Source: Ochrobactrum sp. BTU1 (GTDB lineage: Bacteria > Pseudomonadota > Alphaproteobacteria > Rhizobiales > Rhizobiaceae). Taken from it: a stretch of DNA of 64,000 nucleotides. The stretch lies in NCBI GenBank assembly GCA_018798825.1, contig CP076356.1, forward strand, positions 744,001 through 808,000, in the 5' to 3' direction. The position numbers were made by a program, and so were the translations under genes. Below are positions 9,638-17,745 of the stretch, one piece after another (the stretch's first letter is position 1; every line of letters begins with the position of its first letter). The notes under the pieces are model-generated. The model searched no databases. It saw nothing but the letters and a program-made list of their open reading frames with translations, and was not told where the DNA came from.

Positions 9638-10504
9638 TTACATCTTGATGTATGGGATCGAAGCCGGATCCGCACCCAGCACCGGAGTGAGATATTTCGC
9701 AGAGAGCGACTTCACCGTCCCGTCATCGATCAACGACTTGATTATTTCGTTGATCTTCTCGGCATTTTTGGAGCCCTTTGGGTAGAGGCCGCCATAGGTT
9801 TCACCCGTAGAAAACTGACCCGGCACTTCAAGCGCGCCATTCGAGCGCTTCGCCCAACCGAGCACGACAGCGGTATCATTGCCCACAGCATCGACTTGAC
9901 CCGCTCTCAAAGCCGTAACAGTACTGGCCACGTCCTGATACACCTTGACCTCTGCCGGCTTTAACTTACTGGAAACGAAGTCTGCTGCTGTTGTAGACTG
10001 CTGCACCGCAACGCGCATCTTTTTGATCGAATCCGGGTCGACTACCGTGCCCTTTTTCACCAGAAGGCCGAAATCCGAGTGAAAGTAAGGGGTGGAGAAA
10101 TCGACAACTTTCTTTCTTGGCTCGGTAACTGATATTTGCGAAAGTGCTACGTCGAAATCCTTGGTTCTTCCTGCGACGAGGGCATCCCATGCAACGTTCA
10201 CGATCTTCACGCGATTAAGTCCCGCACGATGCGCAATGTTCGCTCCAAGACAATATTCATACCCATCTTTAATCTGGTCAGGGGTATCGCCATTGTTCCA
10301 GCCCGGATTGGAAGGAAGATTGACTTGCACTGTAAGTTCACCGGCGTTGACCGGCGTGAAAGGCATTGAGCCCTTTTCACCCGTCACTTCACATTCCCCC
10401 ATCATCTCACCGGCCACTACTGACGGCGCAGCGGCTAAGAGAAGGAAGGTCGCGAAAGAAACACCACGCCCGATTGTTCTCAAACTATCAAAATTTTGTT
10501 TCAT
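9638..10504 (-). CDS. Periplasmic substrate-binding protein of the polar amino-acid ABC transporter
   Basis: A 288-residue family 3 binding protein with a Sec signal peptide (hydrophobic core SFATFLLLAAAPSVVAG, cleavage near residue 31). Further features are DVALSQISVTEPRKKVVDFSTPY, diagnostic of the family, and AGQVDAVGNDTAVVLGW. Its ligand is probably small and polar. The start has GGAGGG 8 nt upstream, lying inside the end of the preceding 70-codon ORF, whose stop overlaps this ATG (TAATG), so translation is probably coupled. Confidence 0.92.
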   Translation of the reverse strand: MKQNFDSLRTIGRGVSFATFLLLAAAPSVVAGEMMGECEVTGEKGSMPFTPVNAGELTVQVNLPSNPGWNNGDTPDQIKDGYEYCLGANIAHRAGLNRVKIVNVAWDALVAGRTKDFDVALSQISVTEPRKKVVDFSTPYFHSDFGLLVKKGTVVDPDSIKKMRVAVQQSTTAADFVSSKLKPAEVKVYQDVASTVTALRAGQVDAVGNDTAVVLGWAKRSNGALEVPGQFSTGETYGGLYPKGSKNAEKINEIIKSLIDDGTVKSLSAKYLTPVLGADPASIPYIKM

Positions 10505-10716
10505 TATGCATTCCCTCCATTTGCATTATTTTGATTTGAAGATGCCCCGGGAGCGGCACCGAAAGTGTCGGCATTTGGTATAGTTTTGATAAGCCAACTA
10601 TCGCGGACTGGCCGCACGCCATCAAAGCGTGAGCCCGATACGCATTTTCCCGATTTTTGCCGCAGCAAGTCAGTCGCCCCGGATTGCCGGATGCGCAGTT
10701 CCGCAGGATCTTTCAT
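10504..10716 (-). CDS. Small unrecognised ORF, first gene of the transporter operon
   Basis: This is a 70-codon frame of unknown function. It begins 20 bp inside the 10737-10753 palindrome, has a strong GGAGGAA about 9 nt before its ATG, and its TAA shares one base with the ATG of the binding-protein gene. Strong initiation signal, coupled stop and first position argue for real translation. The product is hydrophilic, with no signal peptide or membrane segment. It starts MKDPAELRIRQSG, has one Cys and ends in a Gly/Asn/Ser-rich tail (GASSNQNNANGGNA). It could be a regulatory or accessory protein, or a coupling leader. Confidence 0.55.
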   Translation of the reverse strand: MKDPAELRIRQSGATDLLRQKSGKCVSGSRFDGVRPVRDSWLIKTIPNADTFGAAPGASSNQNNANGGNA

Positions 10717-10736
10717 CTTTTTTGTTCCTCCATGCT

Positions 10737-10753
10737 ATTCTATATTATAGAAC
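10737..10753. promoter_or_regulatory. IclR-like operator upstream of the transporter operon
   Basis: On the minus strand the site reads GTTCTATAATATAGAAT. The inner 15 bp (10738-10752) is a perfect 7+1+7 inverted repeat. It ends 20 bp before the start codon of the 70-codon ORF, close enough to overlap the promoter, so repression by occlusion is plausible. It shares its layout with 2623-2639 and 12018-12034. Confidence 0.65.
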
Positions 10754-11148
10754 AGCATTCTGAATTTATGCTCGAGCGGCCTTTCCTGTCAAGATACGCC
10801 TAAAAAATTCATTGCCTCGCTCACCGAGTCATCCGCAAAGTCCGCTTTGCTAGAATGTAGATTTGTGACGATGTAAAAAACGAAAACTGCATGCGAGGGG
10901 AAGGTCGGTAAAGTTTAAGTCTGAACAGAGCCTTACGGATTTGCATCGAAGGCATTTATGAAGACCAGTCGGCACCAATCTGTTAACGGTCAGAGAATTC
11001 AATGAGGCGTGAAGTGATGCGCTCCCCCGTTGGCGAGAGTACTAACTGTAATATGATCCAATGCTCTTTGGATTATGGGGTTTGATTTTCTAAGAATAAA
11101 GGCGGCGCGCGCAAGAACTCTCGTTTCGCGTCCCGATTTAGGTTTGCT
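10754..11148. other. Intergenic region without recognisable gene
   Basis: About 400 bp between the transporter promoter and the possible ORF downstream of rpiB. No hairpin, RNA gene or coding pattern was recognised. Confidence 0.4.
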
Positions 11149-11487
11149 TCAGGGATATCCTCGACGACATTCCACTTTACCTCTGTTTTTTCTTGCAGAC
11201 TGGTCTTTTTTGTATCCAAGAGGCTGCGCGCCGATGAGGATGAACCTGGTCAGCCTTCCGTTGATTTTAAAAGCCGCGGCGTACAGTTTCTCATCACGAT
11301 GTGATGGCGTCACGACGGATTGCTCAGTGTCAACTGCGAACACGTCCAAAGCTCGTGGATAGGTCTGCACGACGTTTAGCAACTCGCTGGTCGAAAATGC
11401 CTGCGCCGAAGGTCTCTTAACCTTGACACTCTTACTCCTTGCATCACAATAGCGTTGCCAGCATATCAACCCGACGTCCGTGGGCAA
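11149..11487 (-). CDS. Possible unrecognised protein or gene remnant downstream of rpiB
   Basis: A 112-codon frame whose first ATG lies inside the 3' end of rpiB. From about residue 32 on (ELLNVVQTYPRALDVFAVDT...EKLYAAAFKINGRLTRFILIG) the composition looks like a folded protein, with alternating hydrophobic strands. A convincing start and ribosome-binding site in this frame are missing; a GGAG-plus-GTG nearby is in another frame. It may be the tail of a frameshifted gene or a chance ORF. No family was recognised. Confidence 0.3.
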   Translation of the reverse strand: MPTDVGLICWQRYCDARSKSVKVKRPSAQAFSTSELLNVVQTYPRALDVFAVDTEQSVVTPSHRDEKLYAAAFKINGRLTRFILIGAQPLGYKKDQSARKNRGKVECRRGYP

Positions 11488-11890
11488 CCTCCGCGAAATC
11501 GGTACTAAAAAACTGCTTCAGGCAATCGCGCGCCAACCAAGTTCCGGTCATTTGTGCCCCTAAGCACAACACGTTAGCGTTGTTGTGCTCCCTCGCAAGG
11601 CGAGCGCCGAGCGCATCATGAACCGGCGCAGCTCGGATTTTAGGAAAGCGATTGGCTGCAATACTAATACCGATACCACTTCCACAGACGAGAACCCCCC
11701 AAGCTGCACGATTTTCCGTGATTGCCTCTGCAACAGCCTTTGCGTAGCAGGGGTAATCGACGGGCGCGGAACTGTCACAGCCAAAGTTGATGACTTCGTA
11801 GCCCATCTCCTCAAGATCTCTCTTTAACACGAACTTCAGATCATGGGCGACGTGATCATTACCCAGCGCCACAATTCTCTTAATCTCCAT
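11444..11890 (-). CDS. rpiB: RpiB/LacAB-family sugar-phosphate isomerase
   Basis: About 148 residues, standard for RpiB. Features are GNDHVAHDLK near the N-terminus (catalytic Asp-His region), VDYP, the signature CGSGIGISIAANR with the catalytic cysteine about residue 69, and HGRRVDML at the end. These enzymes interconvert aldose- and ketose-phosphates (ribose-5-P, allose-6-P or, in Brucella, erythrulose-4-P). The ATG at 11890 is preferred over a GTG at 11899 because GGGAG stands 8 nt upstream of the ATG. It is the promoter-proximal gene of the island behind the palindrome at 12018-12034, and could supply the isomerase between kinase and aldolase. Confidence 0.88.
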   Translation of the reverse strand: MEIKRIVALGNDHVAHDLKFVLKRDLEEMGYEVINFGCDSSAPVDYPCYAKAVAEAITENRAAWGVLVCGSGIGISIAANRFPKIRAAPVHDALGARLAREHNNANVLCLGAQMTGTWLARDCLKQFFSTDFAEVAHGRRVDMLATLL

Positions 11891-12017
11891 ATCTAGCACT
11901 CCCGTCTACGATGATACTCTATAGTTCCCCATCTCAACAAACGGTCACCTTGCCTGCCTTTGAAAGGTTTCGGCGCGCCGTCGACAAAATGCAAAGATAA
12001 TATATTTATGAAACTCC

Positions 12018-12034
12018 GTTCTGTATAGCAGAAC
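12018..12034. promoter_or_regulatory. IclR-like operator upstream of rpiB
   Basis: GTTCTG-TATAG-CAGAAC is a perfect 6-bp inverted repeat around 5 bp, about 130 bp upstream of the rpiB start. It is the most symmetric of the three copies of this palindrome in the island. The rest of 11891-12191 shows no gene. Confidence 0.6.
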
Positions 12035-12191
12035 TTTAGTCCGCGCAAAATGTAGTACATCTGTCGCGGCACTCGACAAAGCGATCCGTTGATAACAAAA
12101 CAATCTCCGCATGAGCAGCGCGGCTGATTGCGGCCCTCCGAAGCAGCTACACCCGTGACATCGTAACCTTAACTTTGAGGTATTGGCCCCA

Positions 12192-12749
12192 ATGAATTGG
12201 CTCACTAAACTTCTTTCGTGGAAGACTGCAACAGCAGATCAGGCGGCTATAAACCGACTTTATTCGCATCTTTTTGCGTCAGTGGAAGAAAAATCTGGCG
12301 TTCAACTGTGCCTCGAAACTCTGACCTCGATTGTCGGCTTCAATGCAGGCGGACCGGTTGACCTTCGCTTCGCGCCAAACAAGAAAATCTTTATCTCTTC
12401 GGAACTCGCTATGCACGAGCAGCAGCGCCGGAGTTCAGATGGACTGTTTCGTTATGAACTGATGACACAGACCCATTTTGAATAGAACACAGTTCAAACG
12501 CTATTAACAGCGATTGGAGCTATGACACTTTCAAATGCTCTAGGGGACCGGCATACTATTGAAGTTTCGGCGGTCACAGACGCGTTTGGCCCTATAGTGG
12601 TGAAGCTGAAAATCTACTCGAGAATTCGTTTCCTTTGTCTCGAATATGGCATTTATCAGTTGCTTCCACGTCGGACAAAACAGTCGATATTGCAAAGTGC
12701 CCCCGAAATGGCACGGCGGCATTCTCTGCAATCACACTCAAGTGGATAA
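12192..12749 (+). pseudogene. Unrecognised gene interrupted by an in-frame TAG
   Basis: Two open stretches in the same frame, 12192-12482 and 12486-12749, are separated only by a TAG at 12483-12485. The second half (TVQTLLTAIGAMTLSNALGD...IEVSAVTDAFGPIVVKLKIYS) continues in the amphipathic style of the first, so a single nonsense mutation in a gene of about 185 codons is the simplest reading. The start MNWLTKLLSW has GAGGT 10 nt upstream. The alternative is two separate small proteins, the second starting at 12522 behind GGAG with a very short spacer. No family was recognised. Confidence 0.5.
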
Positions 12750-12925
12750 AATGCCCAGTCTAATCATTCCGCAAGCTGTACGCGCTTTTCGTCACGATGC
12801 ACCTCATTGCAACTGTTCTATGAAAGGAGATGAAAAGTACTACGGCGGGCCATCAGGGTCCCTGTCATCTTGAACCATACCTGTCGCAAGTTTCGGGATT
12901 TTTGTGACAAATTACGGACAGCATT

Positions 12926-12960
12926 ACGGCTCGAACCACCGTTCCGAGCCGTCTCGTTTT
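12926..12960 (+). terminator. Possible intrinsic terminator
   Basis: ACGGCTCG (12926-12933) pairs with CGAGCCGT (12945-12952), followed by CTCGTTTT. It would terminate plus-strand transcription from the broken gene upstream. Nothing else was found in the 310 bp before the esterase gene. Confidence 0.45.
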
Positions 12961-13059
12961 GTTAACTACGAATTCATTCGATAGAGTATTAGCCTTAATG
13001 CTGCGCATGTAGGTCATTAATGGGTGACGCCATTGAAATCCTAAGCGCGGAGACTTCAC

Positions 13060-13986
13060 ATGCGACGATGTTTTCTCAATGCTCTGCTGATAGCTGTCAT
13101 CACAGGCTTCGCCTTCCATAGTGGTGTGACACTTACGTACGCTCAGTCGACTCCAAAAGCTCAATTGGGAGCGGGGCGCGCGTACGAGATCATCGATAGC
13201 GAAGTCTGGGATGTGCCCGATCCGGTTTCCGGTCGCGGTTACCAAGTCTTTGTCGCCTTACCACCGTCCTATGTGAAGGAGCCAAAGCGGCGTTACCCCG
13301 TGCTTTACGTCACCGATGCTGACTACGCTTTTCCGATCATCCGACAGATCGGCCGCCGTCTGAATGTCGAAGGTCCCCGAATTGAGGAATTCATTCTTGT
13401 CGGTTTGTCTTATGGAAAAGGTGAGGATGGCAAGATTAGCCGGCAGCGCGACTACACCCCCACCTCGAACGGCCCAAGGAGCGCACCAGCAGGTGCGATC
13501 CATGGACAGGGACGAGCCTATCAGCGATATTTGGGCGATCAGGTGAAGCCATTTATTGCCGCCCGCTATCGGACCGATTCCGCCAGATCCTTCTTCCTTG
13601 GCCACTCCTACGGCGCTTTACTTGGCACACAGATACTGTTTACCGAGCCTGACTTGTTTAGCGGCTATATTCTGGGTAGCCCCTCTCTATGGTACGACAA
13701 GCGCCACACTTTCGAGCTCGAAACTGCCTACGCCAATCGAAACAAGGACTTGCACGCAAAGGTCTATCTTTATGTTGGCGCCTATGAGGCACAACGCAAA
13801 GGCGACCTGCGCTACAACCAAACGGTAGATATGGTCGCCGACAACCGAGCTTTAGAAGTGGCGTTGCAGAGCCGAAAGTATCCGAACCTTCAATTGAAGT
13901 CTGCGGTCTTGGACGACGAGGATCACCTTACCGTTGCGCCGCGTGGCTTCACGCAGGGCTTAGAGTACCTTCTGAGAGTGCGCTGA
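13060..13986 (+). CDS. Secreted alpha/beta-hydrolase of the esterase D / IroE-like family
   Basis: A 308-residue protein with an N-terminal signal peptide (hydrophobic core ALLIAVITGFAF, processing near AYAQ-type residues 27-29). It has an esterase core with nucleophile S183 in GHSYGALLG and probable catalytic H289 in DDEDHLTV. YPVLYVTDAD near residue 79 is typical of PF00756 esterases, which include enterobactin/salmochelin esterases and S-formylglutathione hydrolases. The leader points to periplasmic action, so a siderophore or other ester is more likely than formylglutathione. It is monocistronic, facing the convergent AraC gene. Confidence 0.85.
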   Translation: MRRCFLNALLIAVITGFAFHSGVTLTYAQSTPKAQLGAGRAYEIIDSEVWDVPDPVSGRGYQVFVALPPSYVKEPKRRYPVLYVTDADYAFPIIRQIGRRLNVEGPRIEEFILVGLSYGKGEDGKISRQRDYTPTSNGPRSAPAGAIHGQGRAYQRYLGDQVKPFIAARYRTDSARSFFLGHSYGALLGTQILFTEPDLFSGYILGSPSLWYDKRHTFELETAYANRNKDLHAKVYLYVGAYEAQRKGDLRYNQTVDMVADNRALEVALQSRKYPNLQLKSAVLDDEDHLTVAPRGFTQGLEYLLRVR

Positions 13987-14108
13987 CACCGGTATCCGGG
14001 GCAAACTCGATGGCAGGTATGAGCCTCGCCAGTGCCTCGGATCCTAATTGCTAAGTGCTGACTGCCTTTCACTTAGGGGACGGGTTATCCGGATGATATT
14101 TTCAACCC

Positions 14109-15257
14109 TTATGTGTCATGCGTTGATAGCCTTCTCAACAAAGTTGATAAAGTTTCATTAGGACTCACATCAGACTGAATGCACTCGGTACCATCGGTCC
14201 GTAAAGTGGACTTCCGGGCACTGCTTGGGCTGTAGCCGAAATGCTGGGTGAAGGCCCGGGTGAAGTTCGCGGCTGTTTCAAAGCCAAGCCACTGGGCAAT
14301 ATCGGAAACTTTCCGGTTCCCAGAGAGATCAGCAAGCATTTCGTGCGCCGCAAGCAATCGCTTCTGACGAATATAGTTGAGTACTCCTCCGGAACTTTCA
14401 AATAATTGATAGAGGTGGGTACGAGAAATTGCGAGTTCTTTGCTCAGAACATCGGGATTTAAGTCACGAGACATGAGGTTCTTCTGGATAAAGCGTCTCG
14501 CCTTGGTCATCAGACCCATCGAAGCGACGTGCTCAGTCGCATTACCGTCTCTCACCAATGGAGCAATAGCACCGAATACGATCTGCCTTATTGCATCCCG
14601 CAACTCGGGCAAATCCCCACTTGTTATCTGACTTAGCCCCAACTGAAGACTGGAGATGAAATCGATCAGAAGATTGGCCCGATAGCCTCCAATTGAGGCG
14701 TTGTTGCTGGCCTCGGGCATTCCCCCGAGTCCTGCAAAATGGTCGACTGGAATAATCAGCATCACGGCTTCGGTCGCGAGCGCCCGGCCACGAAATGGAT
14801 AGCCAAGTGAACGGATGTTGATCATGCCTGGCTCGTTTTCAGCAACGCGTCCATCCACTTCTGTCCAAGTGCGCCCGCTACGCAAAAAGCTGATATGCCA
14901 GTGATCGATCGGGCTGAATCGAACCTGCTCTGGCGTGCGCTCATAGCTGAACGGTGGCACATTTTGTTCTATAAGCAACATACCATGAAGATCCCAGACT
15001 TTCTGCAATACAAGAAAGCCATCACGCGCATTAACGCCATCGGGCATACGCACATCATAAAGAGCCGCGATATGTTTTTTCCAGGCAGAAAACTGCTCTG
15101 TGGCTCCCAGTGAATTAGTGGAAAATATCAGTGGGGCCAGAATATTAGTGCTGCGACTACTTTCGCCGAGCGGCGTAAGTTGTACTCGCGCAGACTGGCG
15201 CCGCTCAACAAATTCAGGCTTAAGATCGCTCACAGCCTTGTCGCTTGGGGTCGTCAT
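14109..15257 (-). CDS. AraC-family transcriptional regulator
   Basis: A 382-residue regulator. The C-terminal 100 residues hold two helix-turn-helix units (SKELAISRTHLYQLFESSGG; VSDIAQWLGFETAANFTRAFTQHFGYSPSSAR). The N-terminal 250 residues resemble the cupin-like sensing domain of the AraC_binding_2 group (HWHISFLRSGRTWTEVDGR). It probably activates a nearby or distant catabolic gene. The closest candidates are the convergent esterase and the downstream small exported protein, but no binding site could be assigned. Confidence 0.88.
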   Translation of the reverse strand: MTTPSDKAVSDLKPEFVERRQSARVQLTPLGESSRSTNILAPLIFSTNSLGATEQFSAWKKHIAALYDVRMPDGVNARDGFLVLQKVWDLHGMLLIEQNVPPFSYERTPEQVRFSPIDHWHISFLRSGRTWTEVDGRVAENEPGMINIRSLGYPFRGRALATEAVMLIIPVDHFAGLGGMPEASNNASIGGYRANLLIDFISSLQLGLSQITSGDLPELRDAIRQIVFGAIAPLVRDGNATEHVASMGLMTKARRFIQKNLMSRDLNPDVLSKELAISRTHLYQLFESSGGVLNYIRQKRLLAAHEMLADLSGNRKVSDIAQWLGFETAANFTRAFTQHFGYSPSSARKSTLRTDGTECIQSDVSPNETLSTLLRRLSTHDT

Positions 15258-15644
15258 GGCAACTCCTCAAACCAATTCTCAGGTCCAAGGTAAGCGGAAC
15301 GCCACCCAAGTCCCTCCAAGGATATTAGCACTTGAACATGTAAAATCAAAGCATCTGGAACTCTCCAGTCTATTCCTGGTTAATCCGTGCAGATGATCAT
15401 GGCATCCATCGATGCCGCTATCGCATGAGCGTCGAAAATACTGCACTTAAGGTGATAGCTTGGCGAGCATGGCCAGCGTTCAACGAGGTTTCTGCCACCT
15501 AAGAAATTTCATAAGAGGTGCCGGAATGTATTTGAGGAAATGACCTGGATGTATCGGATTTAATGAAAATTGTCATGAATATCCGGCAGGAGTTTTAACT
15601 CGTATCCGATAGTAAGCACGGTAATAACAACCGGAGGCAATCGT
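15258..15644. other. Divergent intergenic region
   Basis: It holds the promoters of the AraC gene and of the small exported protein. I see no clear operator, terminator or gene in it. Confidence 0.4.
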
Positions 15645-15950
15645 ATGAACAATGTATTTGCATATACTGCGCGCCGCGAAACCTTGAAATGCGCTGCCGC
15701 TATTATCGTTGGACTTTTCGCTTCATTGTGCCTGACGGCAGGCGCCGAAGCCAAGGATGCCGGCAAGCAGAAAAGCGAAACGATTTCCGTTTACCTCGTC
15801 AAGTACATGGTGAATAGCCAGGCACGATACAACAAGCCCGCATCGGCCAAGGCCATCAAGGTTTCCGCCACGCAATATGCAGCCGGTACGCTCTATGTGT
15901 GCACGCCGAGCGGCTTCGGGCAGAAATCCCGCTGCTTCATCCGCGACTAG
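15645..15950 (+). CDS. Small exported protein of unknown function
   Basis: A 101-residue protein with a signal peptide: Arg/Lys-rich start, hydrophobic AAAIIVGLFASLCLTAGAEA, cleavage near residue 37. The mature part of about 65 residues has two cysteines (YVCTPSG...SRCFIRD) that could form a periplasmic disulfide. The start is supported by GGAGG 8-9 nt before the ATG. No family was recognised. It is separated from its neighbours, with a palindromic repeat downstream. Confidence 0.75.
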   Translation: MNNVFAYTARRETLKCAAAIIVGLFASLCLTAGAEAKDAGKQKSETISVYLVKYMVNSQARYNKPASAKAIKVSATQYAAGTLYVCTPSGFGQKSRCFIRD

Positions 15951-16003
15951 ACCGCGTATCGGTCTGATTCAATCAGATCGGTGCTCCAAATTTGTTTAGA
16001 ACC

Positions 16004-16042
16004 GCGCATCCCGAAAACTCTCGTAAGTTTCTCGGGATGCGC
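16004..16042. repeat. Intergenic palindrome
   Basis: GCGCATCCCGA (16004-16014) is the exact reverse complement of TCGGGATGCGC (16032-16042), with a 17-bp loop. No T-run follows, so it resembles a dispersed intergenic palindromic repeat of Rhizobiales more than a terminator, although it could stop transcription between the convergent genes. Confidence 0.5.
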
Positions 16043-16106
16043 TCCATGGCGCACTGGCTCGCAAAAACTCCATACAGATGAGCGGGCCGACATGCGTTCC
16101 TGGCGA

Positions 16107-16625
16107 TCATCTCGCGTTGGCTTTCATGATCGCCAACCCCATACTGACACGGTCGCCTCGCAATAGCTTGGCGGCCTCATCGGTCGAGCGTGGCGGATTA
16201 TTGCGGAAGACATACCAGATACCACCCAGTGAGCGCTTCTGATAGATGACGCCATCTTTCTGGCGATGGAGGAAACAGGTCGTATCGCTGCCGCCGCCCA
16301 TCTTGTTGACCCAATAGGCCTGCAGGCAGAGCTTGCCGCGATTGGTAGCGTACCAGCGCCCCTGCCCGTTAGACCACGCTCTGCCTTTCTGCGACCAGGC
16401 GATGAAACGATGTCCGTCGGCAGAGAAATAGCCGCCGCCATCCTTCCATTTCCATGATTTACCAGAATAAAGCGCCTCAAGCGCTTCGGCTGATAGCGGT
16501 GCAGCCGCCGCAGCCTTGACGGCGATCGAGTCCTCAGTTTTCTGTTTCGGCGCCGCATCGGCAGCGCCTGCCAGAAGAAGCACGGACAGCGCCGCACCTA
16601 CGGTTCTCAAACGGATCGAAAACAT
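16107..16625 (-). CDS. Exported DUF995-family protein
   Basis: A 172-residue protein with an N-terminal signal peptide (LSVLLLAGAADA, cleavage near residue 25). The mature domain has the tryptophan-rich DUF995 pattern: YSGKSWKWKDGGGYFSADGHRF, GRWYATNRGKLCLQAYW, GVIYQKRSLGGIWYVFRN. Two cysteines may form a disulfide. DUF995 proteins are periplasmic and found near rhizobial exopolysaccharide genes; their biochemistry is unknown. A paralogue with the same pattern lies at 17746-18315, flanking the GH26-like gene. Confidence 0.82.
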   Translation of the reverse strand: MFSIRLRTVGAALSVLLLAGAADAAPKQKTEDSIAVKAAAAAPLSAEALEALYSGKSWKWKDGGGYFSADGHRFIAWSQKGRAWSNGQGRWYATNRGKLCLQAYWVNKMGGGSDTTCFLHRQKDGVIYQKRSLGGIWYVFRNNPPRSTDEAAKLLRGDRVSMGLAIMKANAR

Positions 16626-16711
16626 TGTCGTATTCCTGTTCAGACGTTAAGAATTTCCAGCAAAAGTGCGAAGCGATTTTGCGTGAGATAAATGCGACGA
16701 AACAAATACTT

Positions 16712-16756
16712 AGAGCGGTTCCAGCGACACTGTTTTAACTGGAACCGGTCCAGAGC
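16712..16756. repeat. Intergenic palindromic repeat
   Basis: CGGTTCCAG (16716-16724) and CTGGAACCG (16739-16747) form a 9-bp stem within AGAGCGGTTCC...GGTCCAGAGC. Similar GAGCGGTTCC palindromes are common between genes in Brucella/Ochrobactrum relatives (general knowledge). It sits in the gap between the GH26-like and DUF995 genes. Confidence 0.5.
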
Positions 16757-16789
16757 ATGACCTGATCAAGACGCACTTGCGCCTCTGGA

Positions 16790-17734
16790 TCAATCAAGCG
16801 GATGGTTCGCAACCCGCCAGTCAGGCCGCCCAACACCCCGTGGCCACGGATAGACTTCACGGTCATTGAAGTAGACGGTCGCAGTCAGTTCCGGAAATTC
16901 AGGTTGCGGTTTGTTGGTCTCCTGCGCCCATGCTCGGACATAGGCGTCGCTTCCTTCATAGCCAAGTTCGGCGATGACAATCGGCTTCTTGAAGCCTACT
17001 ACCCGGTCGTATCCCGGTTTTGTCCGCTCAACGAATGTGGACGCATGCCCCAGTTCCAGCATATCGTAAGGTTCATAGCCGAACACCGACAAGCCGATCA
17101 CATCGACATAGCCATCGCCCGGATAATAGGTCTCAAGCCCCGCATCTCCCTTCGGGGACCACATATATTTGGCGTTCGGCAAGGACTTGCGGCAGACATT
17201 GACCGCATGCTGATAGGCGCGGACATAGCTCTGTGCCGACCAGTAAGACCACGTGAACTGACCCGTTTTGTCATCCATTTCCTGTGCCCAGCGAATAGTG
17301 ACAGGGCTCTTCAGCTTCGACGCAGCGGAGCAGACGGCAGCCATGTTTGTATCGTAATGCCCTCGCACGATCCCGTTCAGGAGAGCGTCCGGTGCAACTC
17401 GCCAGTCGCGGGCCCATGACCAGGGCTCGACGGTTATCAGCAATTCACGGCCCCGTGCCTGCGCGTAAGCATCAGCGGTCGACAGACTCGTCAGGTCCAC
17501 ATCTTCCCACGGAAGGAACAGATGTTCGATGCGAGAATTGGGATCGTTGGTGAAATCCCCGCTCGGATCATAGGCCCCGAACGTGATGGATTGCGGTGTT
17601 ATCACCGGGCGTTTGTCGTGGAACATGTTGCGGGTGTCGACATTGGCACCCGAAACGCCGCTCGCAGCGTAAACAGCGGTTGAAAGCAGCCCACCGCAAA
17701 GAATGGCCGTTGTTATTTTATATGATGTTTTCAT
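16790..17734 (-). CDS. Exported glycoside hydrolase, GH26-like
   Basis: A 314-residue protein with a signal peptide (TTAILCGGLLSTAVYAASG). The TIM-barrel pattern includes IRWAQEMDD with probable acid/base E152 and IVIAELGYEG with probable nucleophile E256. It also has VDVIGLSVFGYE and many aromatic residues typical of beta-mannanase/beta-glucanase families. It probably trims or releases the polysaccharide made by the synthase of this locus, in the periplasm or outside the cell. It lies between two DUF995 genes and follows the upstream one by 11 bp. Confidence 0.75.
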   Translation of the reverse strand: MKTSYKITTAILCGGLLSTAVYAASGVSGANVDTRNMFHDKRPVITPQSITFGAYDPSGDFTNDPNSRIEHLFLPWEDVDLTSLSTADAYAQARGRELLITVEPWSWARDWRVAPDALLNGIVRGHYDTNMAAVCSAASKLKSPVTIRWAQEMDDKTGQFTWSYWSAQSYVRAYQHAVNVCRKSLPNAKYMWSPKGDAGLETYYPGDGYVDVIGLSVFGYEPYDMLELGHASTFVERTKPGYDRVVGFKKPIVIAELGYEGSDAYVRAWAQETNKPQPEFPELTATVYFNDREVYPWPRGVGRPDWRVANHPLD

Positions 17735-17745
17735 CGCCGCCTCCT

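Noticed and set aside
9278..9964. 228-codon frame antisense to the permease and binding protein
   Set aside because: Spans two well-supported genes on the opposite strand and has no recognisable motif.
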